A DNA stretch of 64,000 nucleotides from SpSt-539 sp964549445 (lineage in GTDB: Bacteria > Planctomycetota > Phycisphaerae > UBA1845 > UTPLA1): assembly GCA_964549445.1 (NCBI GenBank), contig CAZJVS010000002.1, forward strand, positions 151,156 to 215,155. The letters run 5' to 3'. A program made the translations under genes and the position numbers. Under the pieces are notes generated by a model. It was not told the DNA's origin and searched no databases. It saw only the letters and a list, made by a program, of their open reading frames with translations. Positions 18,145-27,364 of the stretch are shown piece after piece (the stretch's first letter is position 1; every line of letters starts with the position of its first letter).

Positions 18145-19086
18145 GTGAACTCTCGCAAACTTGCGATCGGCGCGTTCGCCGTCTTAGTCTGTCTGGTGGC
18201 TTCAGGCACCGCCTATGCCTGGGGTCCGCTCACCCACGTCCATTTCGCCGGAGAGGTCCTCTCGCAGCTCTGGATGCTTCCGGCCGGCGTTGCCGCCCTG
18301 CTCGCCCGCCACGCCCGCGAGTACGTCTTCGGAAACATTGCAGCCGACGTCGTCCTCGCCAAGAAGCTGAGTCGCATCAAGCAGGTCTGCCATCGCTGGA
18401 ACACCGGCTTCGCCCTGCTCGAACACGCCGAGACCGACGCCGGCCGCGCCTTCGCCTACGGATATCTCTCCCACCTCGCGGCCGACACCGTCGCCCACAA
18501 CAAGTTCCTCCCCCGCCAGATTCTCTCCTGCGGCTCGACCATCTCATTCGGCCACATTTACTGGGAGATTCGCGCCGACTCGCTCCTCCCCGCCGGCTAC
18601 TGGCCCCAGCTCCAGAGCTCCCTGCGTCGCCGCTACGACGAACCGGAAAAGCTGCTATCGACGCACCTCACAACGACCCTGCTGCCATTCGGCATGAACC
18701 GCCGCATCTTCAAGCGCATCAACCTCCTCGCCTCGGCCCGAAGCTGGCACCGCTCCATCGGCCTCTGGTCGCTCGTCTCGCGCTGGCCGCTCGATTCTGA
18801 AATCGTGACGGACTACCACGCCGAATCCGTCGATCGCATCGTCGACGTCCTCGAAGCTGGCCGGAAATCTCCCGTACTCTACGAAGATCCGAACGGAAAC
18901 CTCGCGCTCTCACACGCTCGGATTCAAAAGCGATTGTTGCGGCAAATGCGCCGGGCGAGTCTCCCGACCGATGCCGTCGTACGCGAAACGCTTCAGCATC
19001 AGGCCCCGCGGCCGCGCAATGGCTCCAACGGCCGGTCGGCGCGATCAGAACCCGTCGTCGATGACTCCGGAAACATCGTCATCTGA
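18145..19086 (+). CDS. Exported zinc-dependent phospholipase C-like protein
   Basis: 313 residues from GTG 18145. The signal peptide (MNSRKLAIGAFAVLVCLVAS) ends at TAYA, so the mature chain would start with Trp (WGPLTHVHFAGEVL). In bacterial zinc phospholipases C the N-terminal Trp itself ligates zinc, and the pattern WG..TH then 'FGNIAADVV', 'HRWNTGFALLEHA' and 'GYLSHLAADTVAHNKFLP' supplies the expected His and Asp ligands. Substrate unknown; many relatives are only annotated as 'zinc-dependent phospholipase C family'. The last 88 bp overlap, tail to tail, the 3' end of purF. Confidence 0.8.
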   Translation: MNSRKLAIGAFAVLVCLVASGTAYAWGPLTHVHFAGEVLSQLWMLPAGVAALLARHAREYVFGNIAADVVLAKKLSRIKQVCHRWNTGFALLEHAETDAGRAFAYGYLSHLAADTVAHNKFLPRQILSCGSTISFGHIYWEIRADSLLPAGYWPQLQSSLRRRYDEPEKLLSTHLTTTLLPFGMNRRIFKRINLLASARSWHRSIGLWSLVSRWPLDSEIVTDYHAESVDRIVDVLEAGRKSPVLYEDPNGNLALSHARIQKRLLRQMRRASLPTDAVVRETLQHQAPRPRNGSNGRSARSEPVVDDSGNIVI

Positions 19087-20498
19087 TGCTTCTCGAGAAT
19101 GAACTTGTGCACCTGCGCATCCACGGGCATCGGATAGTGCCCCGAGAAGCAAGCCGTGCAGTACGCTGAACCCGCCCCCCGCGCGCATTCCAGCATCCCC
19201 TCCAGCGACAAATACGCCAGCGATTCGACGCCGAGATACTGGCGAATCTCGTCGACGCTGCGACTGACCGCGATCAACTCTTTGCGGCTCGGAAAGTCGA
19301 TCCCGAAATAGCACGGATTGCGGATCGGTGGACACGCGATCCGCATGTGAATCTCCTTCGCCCCCGCCGCCCGCAGCGCCCCGATCTTCCCGCGCGTCGT
19401 CGTCCCGCGCACGATCGAGTCCTCCACGACGACCAGCCGCCTCCCGCGCACCGTCTCGCGGATCACGTTCAATTTCATTTTCACCGCCAGGTCGCGCGCC
19501 GGCTGCGTCGGCATGATGAACGACCGCCCCGCATAATGGTTCACCGTGAACCCGCGGCCGTGTGGAATGCCGCTCTGCTGGCTATAGCCCATCGCCGCGC
19601 AGCGCCCCGCATTCGGAATCGCCACCACCACGTCCGCGTCCGCCGGCGCTTCGATCGCCAGTCGCTTCCCCGTCGCAACCCGGAACTGGTGGACATTCTG
19701 CCCGAACACGTCGCTCGACGGATCGGAAAAATAGACATGCTCGAAGATGCACTTCGCCTGGGCGATCTGCTCCGGCCCGACAAAAAATCGGCTCGAAATC
19801 CCCGCCGCCGAGATTGTCACGATCTCCCCCGGTTCGACCTCGCGCACGAACTCCGCCTCGACGATGTCCAGCGCGCACGTCTCGCTCGCCGCACAGTACG
19901 CCCCGTTGCTCAGCCGCCCGATCACCAGCGGCCGAAAGCCGAACGGATCGCGAATCGCCTCGATCCGATCCGGCGACAGCACGAGCAGGCAATACGCCCC
20001 CTGCAAGTGCGTCAGAATATGCGCCAGCGGGTCCGGCCGTGCTTGGTGCCGCGGATTCGCCAGTAAATGAACGATAATCTCCGTGTCACTCGAAGTCTGA
20101 AAGATGGCCCCCGCCGCCTCATACTGCTCCCGCAGCAGCGCCGCGTTGACAAGATTCCCATTGTGCGCGACTGCCACCTGCCCGCGCGAATACTGAATCA
20201 GCAGCGGCTGTGCATTGACAACGCTCGGCGAGCCTGTCGTCGAATAGCGCACGTGTCCGATCGCGTGCGGCGACCGCAACCCATCCAGCGTCTCCGGCTT
20301 GAACACCTCGGTGACGAGGCCGATGTCCGCGTGCCGCCGCAACACCCGCCCGTCCGAGACGCAGATCCCCGCCGCCTCCTGCCCGCGATGTTGCAGCGCG
20401 TACAAGCCGCGGTAGGTCAACATCGCGGCGTCGGGGTGACCGAAGACCCCGAACAGACCGCAATACTCGCGGGCTTCACGGCTGTTTTGTTTTGACAC
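18999..20498 (-). CDS. purF: Amidophosphoribosyltransferase
   Basis: First committed enzyme of purine synthesis: PRPP plus glutamine gives phosphoribosylamine. 499 residues from GTG 20498, chosen because GGAG lies 7 nt upstream. An 11-residue propeptide (after fMet) precedes the catalytic Cys of CGLFGVFG, so it is self-processed as in the Bacillus type. Seen are 'HNGNLVNAALL' in the glutaminase domain, the PRPP-binding 'VVVEDSIVRGTTT', and cysteines in 'CPPIRNPC' and 'YCTACFSG', consistent with a 4Fe-4S cluster. The 3' end overlaps the convergent phospholipase-like gene. Confidence 0.97.
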   Translation of the reverse strand: MSKQNSREAREYCGLFGVFGHPDAAMLTYRGLYALQHRGQEAAGICVSDGRVLRRHADIGLVTEVFKPETLDGLRSPHAIGHVRYSTTGSPSVVNAQPLLIQYSRGQVAVAHNGNLVNAALLREQYEAAGAIFQTSSDTEIIVHLLANPRHQARPDPLAHILTHLQGAYCLLVLSPDRIEAIRDPFGFRPLVIGRLSNGAYCAASETCALDIVEAEFVREVEPGEIVTISAAGISSRFFVGPEQIAQAKCIFEHVYFSDPSSDVFGQNVHQFRVATGKRLAIEAPADADVVVAIPNAGRCAAMGYSQQSGIPHGRGFTVNHYAGRSFIMPTQPARDLAVKMKLNVIRETVRGRRLVVVEDSIVRGTTTRGKIGALRAAGAKEIHMRIACPPIRNPCYFGIDFPSRKELIAVSRSVDEIRQYLGVESLAYLSLEGMLECARGAGSAYCTACFSGHYPMPVDAQVHKFILEKHQMTMFPESSTTGSDRADRPLEPLRGRGA

Positions 20499-20623
20499 GC
20501 TTCCGCTCCAGACCCAATCGAAATCGTTTGCCCGGAACGATCGGACGATAGTGCCCATCGCAACATCCCGCAACGCGGACGGACAACACTCGCGCGACTA
20601 GAATCACAGGCAACGGAGTGCTC

Positions 20624-21550
20624 ATGGCGGAACCGGCCGAAATCGTCGTTATCGGCAGCATCAACATGGACTTGGTGTTGCGCGTCGCCCATCCGCCCCG
20701 CCCCGGCGAGACCGTCCTCGCCCGCGACCTCGTTTCCATCCCCGGCGGAAAAGGCGCCAATCAAGCCGTCGGCGCGGCCCGGCTCGGTGCACGCACGGCA
20801 ATCGTCGGCCGAGTCGGCGAAGACGAATTCGGCAGCCGCCTGCTGGCCGGCCTCAACACCAACCACGTCGACACCCGCTTCGTCACCATCACCGAAGGCG
20901 CCGCCAGCGGCATCGCCGTCATCACGGTCGACGAAAAAGGCGAGAACGCCATCTGCGTCTCCAGCGGCGCAAACGCCCGCGTTACCCCGGCCGACATCGA
21001 CGCCGCCGCCGAATCGATCAGGAAGGCGAAGGTCTGCCTCCTCCAGCTCGAACTCCCCCTCGAAACCGTCCTGCACGCCCTGACCGTCTGCCGCCGCGCC
21101 GGCGTCGAGACCATACTCGACCCCGCCCCCGCCCCCATCGATGCCCCCGACGCCCTCTTCAACGTTGACGTCATCACGCCGAACCTCACCGAGGCCGACA
21201 TCCTCACCCACAAGTCGCCCCGCAACCACGAACGCGAGACCCGCGCCGTCGCCGCCGCCCTCACCGCCCGCGGCGCACGCTACGTCGTCCTCAAGCTCGG
21301 CGATCGCGGCGCACTCGTCTGCGACGGCGACACCTGCGAGCACGTCCCCGGCCACAAGATCAAGCCCGTCGACACCACCGCCGCCGGCGACGCCTTCACT
21401 GCAGCCCTCGGCTTCGCCCGCACCCGCGGCAAAAACCTCCAGGACGCCACCAAGCTGGCCAACGCCGCCGGCGCATCCGCCTGCCTCAAGTTCGGCGCGC
21501 AGCCCTCCCTGCCGACTTTCGAAGAAGTCTCAAAGCTCATGTCCACGTGA
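20624..21550 (+). CDS. rbsK: Ribokinase (PfkB family)
   Basis: 308-residue carbohydrate kinase phosphorylating ribose or a related sugar at the expense of ATP. Has 'VVIGSINMDLVLRV' at the N-terminus, the substrate-binding 'PGGKGANQAVGAARLGA' and the ATP/anion-hole 'DTTAAGDAFTAALGFA'. The ATG at 20624 has GGAG 5 nt upstream; a GTG two codons earlier is less likely. Transcribed divergently from purF over 125 bp. A link to purine-nucleoside ribose salvage is possible but not shown. Confidence 0.93.
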   Translation: MAEPAEIVVIGSINMDLVLRVAHPPRPGETVLARDLVSIPGGKGANQAVGAARLGARTAIVGRVGEDEFGSRLLAGLNTNHVDTRFVTITEGAASGIAVITVDEKGENAICVSSGANARVTPADIDAAAESIRKAKVCLLQLELPLETVLHALTVCRRAGVETILDPAPAPIDAPDALFNVDVITPNLTEADILTHKSPRNHERETRAVAAALTARGARYVVLKLGDRGALVCDGDTCEHVPGHKIKPVDTTAAGDAFTAALGFARTRGKNLQDATKLANAAGASACLKFGAQPSLPTFEEVSKLMST

Positions 21551-21565
21551 GCCCAGTCGCACCGG

Positions 21566-21590
21566 TTGACACTCTGTGTCCCGATACAAT
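21566..21590 (+). promoter_or_regulatory. TTGACA ... GATACAAT upstream of the gene at 21612
   Basis: A perfect TTGACA (21566-21571) and TACAAT (21585-21590), but only 13 nt apart, short for sigma-70. If TACAAT is used, transcription starts near 21597, past the open-frame start at 21576. Confidence 0.35.
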
Positions 21591-21611
21591 TCGGTTAGAC
21601 GTGAGTTTTGC

Positions 21612-22190
21612 GTGCCTCAGCAGACCCAAATCGCGCCGCGCACACGACGAGCATTCTTCCGCTTTCTATTCTGGTCACTTCCGGTGTTCGCCATCGGATC
21701 ATTCGCGCTTGCAGTGATGACCGCAAATGGAGGCTTCGGATTCATCGGCCACCGGGACGGTGTCTGCATAAGTAGAGGGTGCGTGCTCCTGCTCCGAAAC
21801 GAATTCTTCGGTGACCAAGCAGCCATTCAATCATTCATTGACGAGGACGTGCCTCGATCTCTGACTTGGATATCGCATCTAACCGCCCATGACGTGCAGG
21901 GCCATCCGCATTGGGCAACATGCCCTCCTCGTTACGGTTCGGTTATTGGATACCGGTGGGCACAGAAGCATCGCACGGCGATGGTGTGCACTCAAATCGT
22001 CATTCCTCTCTGGTTGGTATCCTTGGCTCTCGGCGTGCCCTTCTTGGCCGTCGTTGCACTCCGCCTCCCCCGCCAAGTCCGCGCCTGGCTCATCCCGCCC
22101 GACAATATGAAACGCTGCTCAATGTGCCGCTACATTCTCTATGGCTGCCTCAGCACGCGCTGCCCCGAATGCGGCACTTCGATCGCCTGA
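21612..22190 (+). CDS. Hypothetical membrane protein with C-terminal zinc ribbon
   Basis: About 192 residues from GTG 21612; an alternative GTG at 21576 would add 12. Two hydrophobic helices (about 17-37 and 126-150) flank a region with His and Trp. The C-terminus 'KRCSMCRYILYGCLSTRCPE' then CG is a four-Cys zinc ribbon of the CxxC...CPxC type very common at the ends of planctomycete membrane proteins. No enzymatic motif. Convergent with the ferredoxin-like gene, 19 bp between stops. Confidence 0.6.
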   Translation: MPQQTQIAPRTRRAFFRFLFWSLPVFAIGSFALAVMTANGGFGFIGHRDGVCISRGCVLLLRNEFFGDQAAIQSFIDEDVPRSLTWISHLTAHDVQGHPHWATCPPRYGSVIGYRWAQKHRTAMVCTQIVIPLWLVSLALGVPFLAVVALRLPRQVRAWLIPPDNMKRCSMCRYILYGCLSTRCPECGTSIA

Positions 22191-22209
22191 TGACGAGCCG
22201 AACTCTGCT

Positions 22210-22500
22210 TCAAAACTGGTTCTTCTCCCCACCCGCCTTCAAATACGTCTGCCGCGCCGCAGCATACTCCTCCGCCGTCTCCGGCAGTCCCTCCACGGTC
22301 GTCCCATCCTCGTACTGCTGCTCCGCCTTCACCTCGTTGTAGATCTTCTTCAAAATCGGAATGCACCACCCGCACCCCGTCCCCGCCCCGAGACACTCCG
22401 ACATCTGCGACACCCGCACCGGCCGCGTTCGCCGCGCAAAGCTCATCAGCTTCCGCAGCGGCACGTGATAGCAATAGCAAATCTGATCGTCGAGCTTCAC
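22210..22500 (-). CDS. BFD-like [2Fe-2S]-binding protein
   Basis: 96 residues resembling bacterioferritin-associated ferredoxin. The four expected cysteines are in 'DQICYCYHVPLRKL' (CxC) and 'CLGAGTGCGWCIPILKKI' (GCxxC). BFD proteins pass electrons to bacterioferritin to release iron, but standalone BFD-like domains also serve other oxidoreductases. No bacterioferritin is seen in the window. It is 27 bp downstream of aroA on the same strand and probably cotranscribed. Confidence 0.85.
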   Translation of the reverse strand: MKLDDQICYCYHVPLRKLMSFARRTRPVRVSQMSECLGAGTGCGWCIPILKKIYNEVKAEQQYEDGTTVEGLPETAEEYAAARQTYLKAGGEKNQF

Positions 22501-22527
22501 AGAAAATCCTAGTTCAGCGCCGCGCCC

Positions 22528-23814
22528 TCATCCGCGCATCCGCTCCCAATCCTCGAAAAACCGCGGATACGTCTTCGAGACGCACTCCGCATCCCGGATC
22601 GTCACCCCGTCAATCCGCAGCCCCGCCAGCGCAAAGCTCATCGCGATCCGATGGTCGTCATACGTATCGATCGCCGCCGCCACCGGCCGCTCCGCCGGCA
22701 TCACCGTCAGCCCGTCCGCGTGAATCTCCACCTCCGCCCCGATCCTCTGCAACTCCGTCGCCAGCGCCGCGATCCGATCCGACTCCTTGATCCTCAGGTT
22801 GGCAACGTTTCGTATCCGCGTCGGCCCCTCCGCAAACGCCGCCAGCACCGCCAGCGTTGGCGCCGTGTCCGGCATCTCGCCCAGGTCCACGTCGACTCCG
22901 CGAATCGCCCCGCCCGCCGGCCCTTCAACGGTAGTCGCACCCGGCGTCACCGCCGCCCGACACCCCATCCGCTCCAGCACCCGCACAAACCCGACATCCC
23001 CCTGCACGCTCCCCGACCCCAGACCCGGCACGCTCACCCGCCCGCCGGTAATCGCCGCCGCCCCGAAAAAATACGACGCCGCCGACGCATCCGGCTCGAT
23101 CTCAATCGTCTGCCCCGCATAGCGCTGCGTCGCCGGCACGACAAACTTCCGCAGATCCTGCTCCACCACCGCCGCCCCAAACCGCTCCACCATCTTCAAC
23201 GTCATCCGCAGATATGGCCCGCTGACAACCGGCCCCGCCATCTCGATCATCACATCGCTGATCGCCAGCGGCGCAACCAGCAACAGCGCCGACACATATT
23301 GGCTCGAATCCGACGCATCGATCCGCAGATTTCCGCCGCGCAGCCCACGGGCCGCGATTTGCAGCGGCAGCGACCCCTCCACCGACCCGTACGCGATCTC
23401 CGCCCCAAGGTTGCGCAACCCATCCACCAGCGGACTAATCGGCCGCTGCCGCATCCGCGCCGCCCCATCCAGCGTGTACTGTCCCTCCCCCACGCACACC
23501 GCCGCCGTCAAAAACCGCGCCACCGTCCCCGCATTGCCGCAGTACAGCGCCGCCTCGCCCGACGGCCATCGCCCGCCGCAACCGTTCACCACGAATCGGC
23601 ACTGCGCCTCATCGCTCGCGATCCGCACACCCAGCCCGCGCAGCGCATCGATCATGTACCGCGTGTCATCCGCGAACAGCACGTTGTGAATGTACGACGC
23701 CCCTTCGGCCATCGCCGCCAGAGGCAAAGTCCGATTCGTCTGGCTCTTGCTCCCGGGCGGCCGGACCGTGGCATCGAGTGGATGATCGAGCGATCGCAGG
23801 ACAACGTCTGACAT
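22528..23814 (-). CDS. aroA: 3-phosphoshikimate 1-carboxyvinyltransferase (EPSP synthase)
   Basis: Sixth step of the shikimate pathway. 428 residues with the family motifs in order: 'PGSKSQTNR' near the N-terminus, 'GNAGTVARFLTA', 'MRQRPISPLVDGL', 'DSSQYVSALLL', 'MPDTAPTLAVLAAFA', 'RIKESDRIAALATELQ' and 'DDHRIAMSFALAGL'. A -10-like TAGAAT on the reverse strand (23821-23826) ends 6 nt before the ATG, and there is no Shine-Dalgarno, so the mRNA may be leaderless. The BFD-like gene follows. Confidence 0.97.
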   Translation of the reverse strand: MSDVVLRSLDHPLDATVRPPGSKSQTNRTLPLAAMAEGASYIHNVLFADDTRYMIDALRGLGVRIASDEAQCRFVVNGCGGRWPSGEAALYCGNAGTVARFLTAAVCVGEGQYTLDGAARMRQRPISPLVDGLRNLGAEIAYGSVEGSLPLQIAARGLRGGNLRIDASDSSQYVSALLLVAPLAISDVMIEMAGPVVSGPYLRMTLKMVERFGAAVVEQDLRKFVVPATQRYAGQTIEIEPDASAASYFFGAAAITGGRVSVPGLGSGSVQGDVGFVRVLERMGCRAAVTPGATTVEGPAGGAIRGVDVDLGEMPDTAPTLAVLAAFAEGPTRIRNVANLRIKESDRIAALATELQRIGAEVEIHADGLTVMPAERPVAAAIDTYDDHRIAMSFALAGLRIDGVTIRDAECVSKTYPRFFEDWERMRG

Positions 23815-23820
23815 GGCCCG

Positions 23821-23826
23821 ATTCTA
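23821..23826 (-). promoter_or_regulatory. -10-like TAGAAT for a possible leaderless aroA transcript
   Basis: TAGAAT on the reverse strand with 6 nt to the ATG. No clear -35 box. Confidence 0.3.
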
Positions 23827-23949
23827 TCGGTCGCACCGCCGCCCCACGAGAGATCGCGCCGCTTTCGCTTGAACCCCGCCGCCTCGGGTGTACGATTAAG
23901 AACGGGCCCGCAACAGCCGCCCGCCGACCTGCGGAAGGACCGCACTCCC

Positions 23950-25140
23950 ATGAACCAACCTCCCAACGCCCCCTCCGAGCGCCTCGCCCGCACCTTCCTC
24001 ACACGCCGCCGGGTCCTGGTGGTCGCCGGGCTCATCGCGGGCCTCACCGTTGCCGCAACGCTGCTCGTCGCCCTCGGCCGCCTGAAATCCGGCGCCGCCC
24101 TCGATCTATCGCTCCTCGCCGACCTCGCCCTCGGACTGCTGCTCGGCATCGGCGTCGCCGCGATCCTCGTCGCCCTCTCCTCCCTCACGCAATTCACCGA
24201 ATCCCTGATCGCCCGCGTCGCCGATCTCGAGCGTCTCTCTGCCGGCATCCACGCCGCCGCCGCCGACCTCGCTCGCCACGCAGCCCAGTCGCACACCGAA
24301 TCGAGCGGCGAACAGGAAGAAGTCCTCGCCCGCGTCCGCGCCGCCTGCGACGAAATGCTCGTCATCCTCCGCGACGTCCGCGACAACTCCCTCCTCTCCG
24401 ACGAGCAGCGCCGCGAAAAGGCCGTCCGCGTCGAGCAGCGCGAACTCGCCGAAGCCAACGCCCGAATCGAAAAACTCACCGCCGACGGCGACTTCTCGCG
24501 CGCCTCGGAGTTGCTCGACGAATGCCGCCAGCGCTACCCCGATCGCCCCGCCCTGCTCACCATGAACGAACGCATCGCCCAGCGCCGCGAGCAGCGCATG
24601 CAGGCCGACGTCCGCGAGTTCAACCGCCGCGTCGACGACTTCATCAACATCTCCGCCTGGGAGCGTGCCCGCGGCGTCGCCGAGGAGCTTCGCCGCCGCT
24701 ACCCCGACCAGCCCGCCGTCGCCCAGCTCGAGGCCCGCATCGAACGCGAGCACCAGGTCTACGAAGACGCCCAGTGCCGCCAGATGTACGCCGAGATCCA
24801 GCGCTACGTCTCGCGCCGCCGCTGGAACGAGGCCCTCGCCGCCGCTGAAACTTTCATCGAGCGCTTCCCCCAGCGCAGCGAAACCGAGGCCCTGCAGGTC
24901 CAACTCACCACCCTCTCAAATAACGCGGAGGTTTCCGCCCGCCAGGAAATGGACGCCGAAATCACCGAGCTCGCCAAGCGCGGCCAATACTCCGAAGCCG
25001 AAACCCTCGCCGACCGCCTGATTCGCCGCTGGCCCGACTCGCCCCAGGCCGAAGTCCTCCGCAGCCAGCTCCCCCGCCTCCACGAACTCGCCACCAACCC
25101 CAACGCCCCGCCCCCCCGGGTCCGGCCAAGCAACGCCTGA
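23950..25140 (+). CDS. Hypothetical two-helix membrane protein with TPR-like coiled region
   Basis: 396 residues from ATG 23950, preceded by GGAAGGA. Two transmembrane helices (about 22-43 and 54-77) form an N-terminal hairpin. A long cytoplasmic or periplasmic helical region follows, rich in Arg/Glu, with repeated helix pairs such as 'FSRASELLDECRQRYPDRPA', 'WERARGVAEELRRRYPDQPA', 'WNEALAAAETFIERFPQRSE' and 'YSEAETLADRLIRRWPDSPQ'. These four units follow the TPR-like pattern '(W/F)xxAxxxxxxxxxRxPxxx'. The product may be a scaffold. The Pro-rich end runs to the stop. Gene 25227 follows on the same strand. Confidence 0.75.
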   Translation: MNQPPNAPSERLARTFLTRRRVLVVAGLIAGLTVAATLLVALGRLKSGAALDLSLLADLALGLLLGIGVAAILVALSSLTQFTESLIARVADLERLSAGIHAAAADLARHAAQSHTESSGEQEEVLARVRAACDEMLVILRDVRDNSLLSDEQRREKAVRVEQRELAEANARIEKLTADGDFSRASELLDECRQRYPDRPALLTMNERIAQRREQRMQADVREFNRRVDDFINISAWERARGVAEELRRRYPDQPAVAQLEARIEREHQVYEDAQCRQMYAEIQRYVSRRRWNEALAAAETFIERFPQRSETEALQVQLTTLSNNAEVSARQEMDAEITELAKRGQYSEAETLADRLIRRWPDSPQAEVLRSQLPRLHELATNPNAPPPRVRPSNA

Positions 25141-25226
25141 GCGTCCCAACTCGGGAACCGACTCGCCGAATCAACGTCCAACCCAGGCGCGCAGACGATT
25201 CCCGTCCGCGCCGAGGAGACGAAACC

Positions 25227-25538
25227 ATGCGCACGCATGCGAGATCCAAAGAATCAGGCAATAGCAATCGGACGTTTGTTATTACTTCGTTGGCCCTGGT
25301 GACGGCCGCCGGCGGATGGTGGTATTGCCATCGGCCGGCCGATCCCGAAAAGGAAATGTTGCAACGATTCCAAGCCGCGCGAGTGATCGTGAATCAGGAA
25401 GTGCCAGAGCCGGACGGGCCGATCGTTAATCCGTCGGCCCCGGAGCCAGATCCGGGCTCAGATACGATCGTTGTTACGCAGCCCGACCCACACCAGGGTC
25501 GGAAGGTCATCCGGGCTCGCGCAGCCGCGATCCCCTAG
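25227..25538 (+). CDS. Small single-pass membrane protein, unknown
   Basis: 103 residues; GAGGAG lies 8 nt before the ATG. A helix at about 17-34 (FVITSLALVTAAGGWWYC) precedes an acidic, Pro-rich tail (VPEPDGPIVNPSAPEPDPGS). No family recognised. The stop lies 9 bp from the stop of the convergent glycosyltransferase gene. Confidence 0.55.
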   Translation: MRTHARSKESGNSNRTFVITSLALVTAAGGWWYCHRPADPEKEMLQRFQAARVIVNQEVPEPDGPIVNPSAPEPDPGSDTIVVTQPDPHQGRKVIRARAAAIP

Positions 25539-25547
25539 TCGCGAAAG

Positions 25548-27041
25548 CTACGCCGCCGCGGTCGCCGCAATCAGCGGCTCCAGCGCATTTGCGCCGATCG
25601 TCGCCGGCATCGGCAGCGCCACGCTCCTCGGTTGTTCCGCCGGCTTCGCCGGCGTCACGCCCCGCGTCAGCCAGCCCGTCTTCCGCAGCGACACTGCCGC
25701 GTACGGCATGATCCACGCCAGGCACGTCACCCAGAACAGCTCGTAGAACAGCAGCCAGATCCAGTCGCTGTCGCGCTCGTTTCGGTAGTAAATGGCCGCC
25801 ATCGTGAGCCCGTACACCACGACCATCCCCGCATGCCGCAACGCGTAATGCCAGTTCGTGAAAATCAGCGCCCAGCTGTTACTGATGAGCAGGTACGGCA
25901 CGATCAGCGTCGCCAGCACCAGCACCATGTTCAGCCGGAACGACGCGAGATATCGCTTGCTCGCGCGGAACGGAGTAAACAGGAACCGGTTCAGCGCGAT
26001 TGTCTCGCGAATGTTGCTCCGCGCCCACCGCAGCAGCATCTTCGTCATGCCGACGTAGTTCGTCGGCATCTTGCTCCAGACCCGCGCGTTCTCCTGGTAC
26101 GACGTCAGCCACCCCTCGCGCAGGATCAAATTCGTCATCGCCCGATCTTCGCCGATCGTGCACGGCAGCCCCAGAAACGTCTGGTTCAGCCACTCGTCCG
26201 CCACCTTCCGCACCACGCTGCCGCGATAGATCGAGATCGCCCCGGGCGTGCAGAACACCCCGCGAATCTCGCTCTGGTACGCCCGCACAAACTTGAACGA
26301 CAGCGAAAACGTCGTCTTGAGGAAACGCGTAAAGACGCTCTCGGCCGGATTCAACACCTCGACGCACCCCGCCACCGCGCCGATCTCTGGCTCGCGCACC
26401 AGCGGCGTTACGCCATTCCGCAGCGCCGCGGAATCGAGAATCGTGTCCGAATCGACCGTCACGATCGCCTCGCCCGTCGCGTGCCGGAATCCGTCGTACA
26501 GCGCCCGCCGCTTGCCCATGTTCCGGGCGTGCCGCAGCGTCATCACGTTGATGTGATCCGACAGCGATGCCACCGCCGCTTCAATATGCTCCCACGTGTC
26601 ATCCGTGCTTCCGTCATCGACGATGATGATCTGCAACTTCTCCGACGGATACCGGTTGTTCGCCACCGACCGGATCGATTGCCGCACCAGCGCGCCTTCG
26701 TTGAACGCCGGAATAATGACCGTCACGCTCGGCAGCTTGGCGTTCGAAACCGACTCCATCGGCCGGTAGCGCAGCCACAGTCGCACGCGCCAAACCAGCG
26801 CCAGATAGCAGATCGCGCCCCACACGATCGTCATCCAGAAAAAGCTCTCATGCAGCGAGTTGTTTCGAAGATGACTGAACGACGTGAACAGCGCCCCGGA
26901 CTTGATCGCGTATCCCAGCGAGAACGCAGAGAAGAGCAAAATGCCGATCTTGGCCGGCAAGTCCCAGGCCGCACGCCCCGGTGCGGATCGCTGGCGGGTC
27001 ATCAACGCGGGCACGCGCGGCGCGGACACTACACGCGACAT
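25548..27041 (-). CDS. Family 2 glycosyltransferase, processive membrane type
   Basis: 497 residues from ATG 27041 (GGTAGGAG about 10 nt upstream). Helices near the N-terminus are followed by a GT-A domain with 'SVTVIIPAFNEGALV', 'IIIVDDGSTDDTWEH', 'VTVDSDTIL' (DxD) and 'IGEDRAMTN' plus 'LLRWARSN', corresponding to the ED and (Q/R)xxRW signatures of NodC/hyaluronan/cellulose-type synthases. At least three C-terminal membrane helices follow. It likely polymerises and exports a beta-linked polysaccharide. No partner export genes are adjacent, so the sugar cannot be named. Confidence 0.88.
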   Translation of the reverse strand: MSRVVSAPRVPALMTRQRSAPGRAAWDLPAKIGILLFSAFSLGYAIKSGALFTSFSHLRNNSLHESFFWMTIVWGAICYLALVWRVRLWLRYRPMESVSNAKLPSVTVIIPAFNEGALVRQSIRSVANNRYPSEKLQIIIVDDGSTDDTWEHIEAAVASLSDHINVMTLRHARNMGKRRALYDGFRHATGEAIVTVDSDTILDSAALRNGVTPLVREPEIGAVAGCVEVLNPAESVFTRFLKTTFSLSFKFVRAYQSEIRGVFCTPGAISIYRGSVVRKVADEWLNQTFLGLPCTIGEDRAMTNLILREGWLTSYQENARVWSKMPTNYVGMTKMLLRWARSNIRETIALNRFLFTPFRASKRYLASFRLNMVLVLATLIVPYLLISNSWALIFTNWHYALRHAGMVVVYGLTMAAIYYRNERDSDWIWLLFYELFWVTCLAWIMPYAAVSLRKTGWLTRGVTPAKPAEQPRSVALPMPATIGANALEPLIAATAAA

Positions 27042-27073
27042 GGAATCTCGACTCCTACCGTACATCCGGTTCA

Positions 27074-27102
27074 ATCGCAGCCAGGCGGGATTTGTTTGAC
27101 AA
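27074..27102 (-). promoter_or_regulatory. Promoter of the glycosyltransferase gene
   Basis: Reverse strand TTGTCA (27097-27102), 17 nt, TGCGAT (27074-27079). The remaining divergent gap 27103-27364 holds no gene that I can see; 'GTATTGATAAC' near 27311 may belong to a promoter of the gene at 27365. Confidence 0.4.
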
Positions 27103-27364
27103 CTGCTCGTGTTTCCACAGCCGCCGAATGAGCGGGGCAAGGTACCAACGCCCTGCCCGCGCTGTCAATCGGCCGGGCAGTTTGCAACTACTGCCCGTAG
27201 CATGATTTCGCCGTGTTTAGACACTCGCAATCGCCGGCGGTTAGCTTGAGATTGCCCCGGCTCCCGCACGCCGCGCATCTGTCTCCGTCCGGAAACATTC
27301 CGTCCTATCTGCTGTATTGATAACCCCTTGCGTCGATCCAGCCCATGAAGTATGACCCCCAGCC

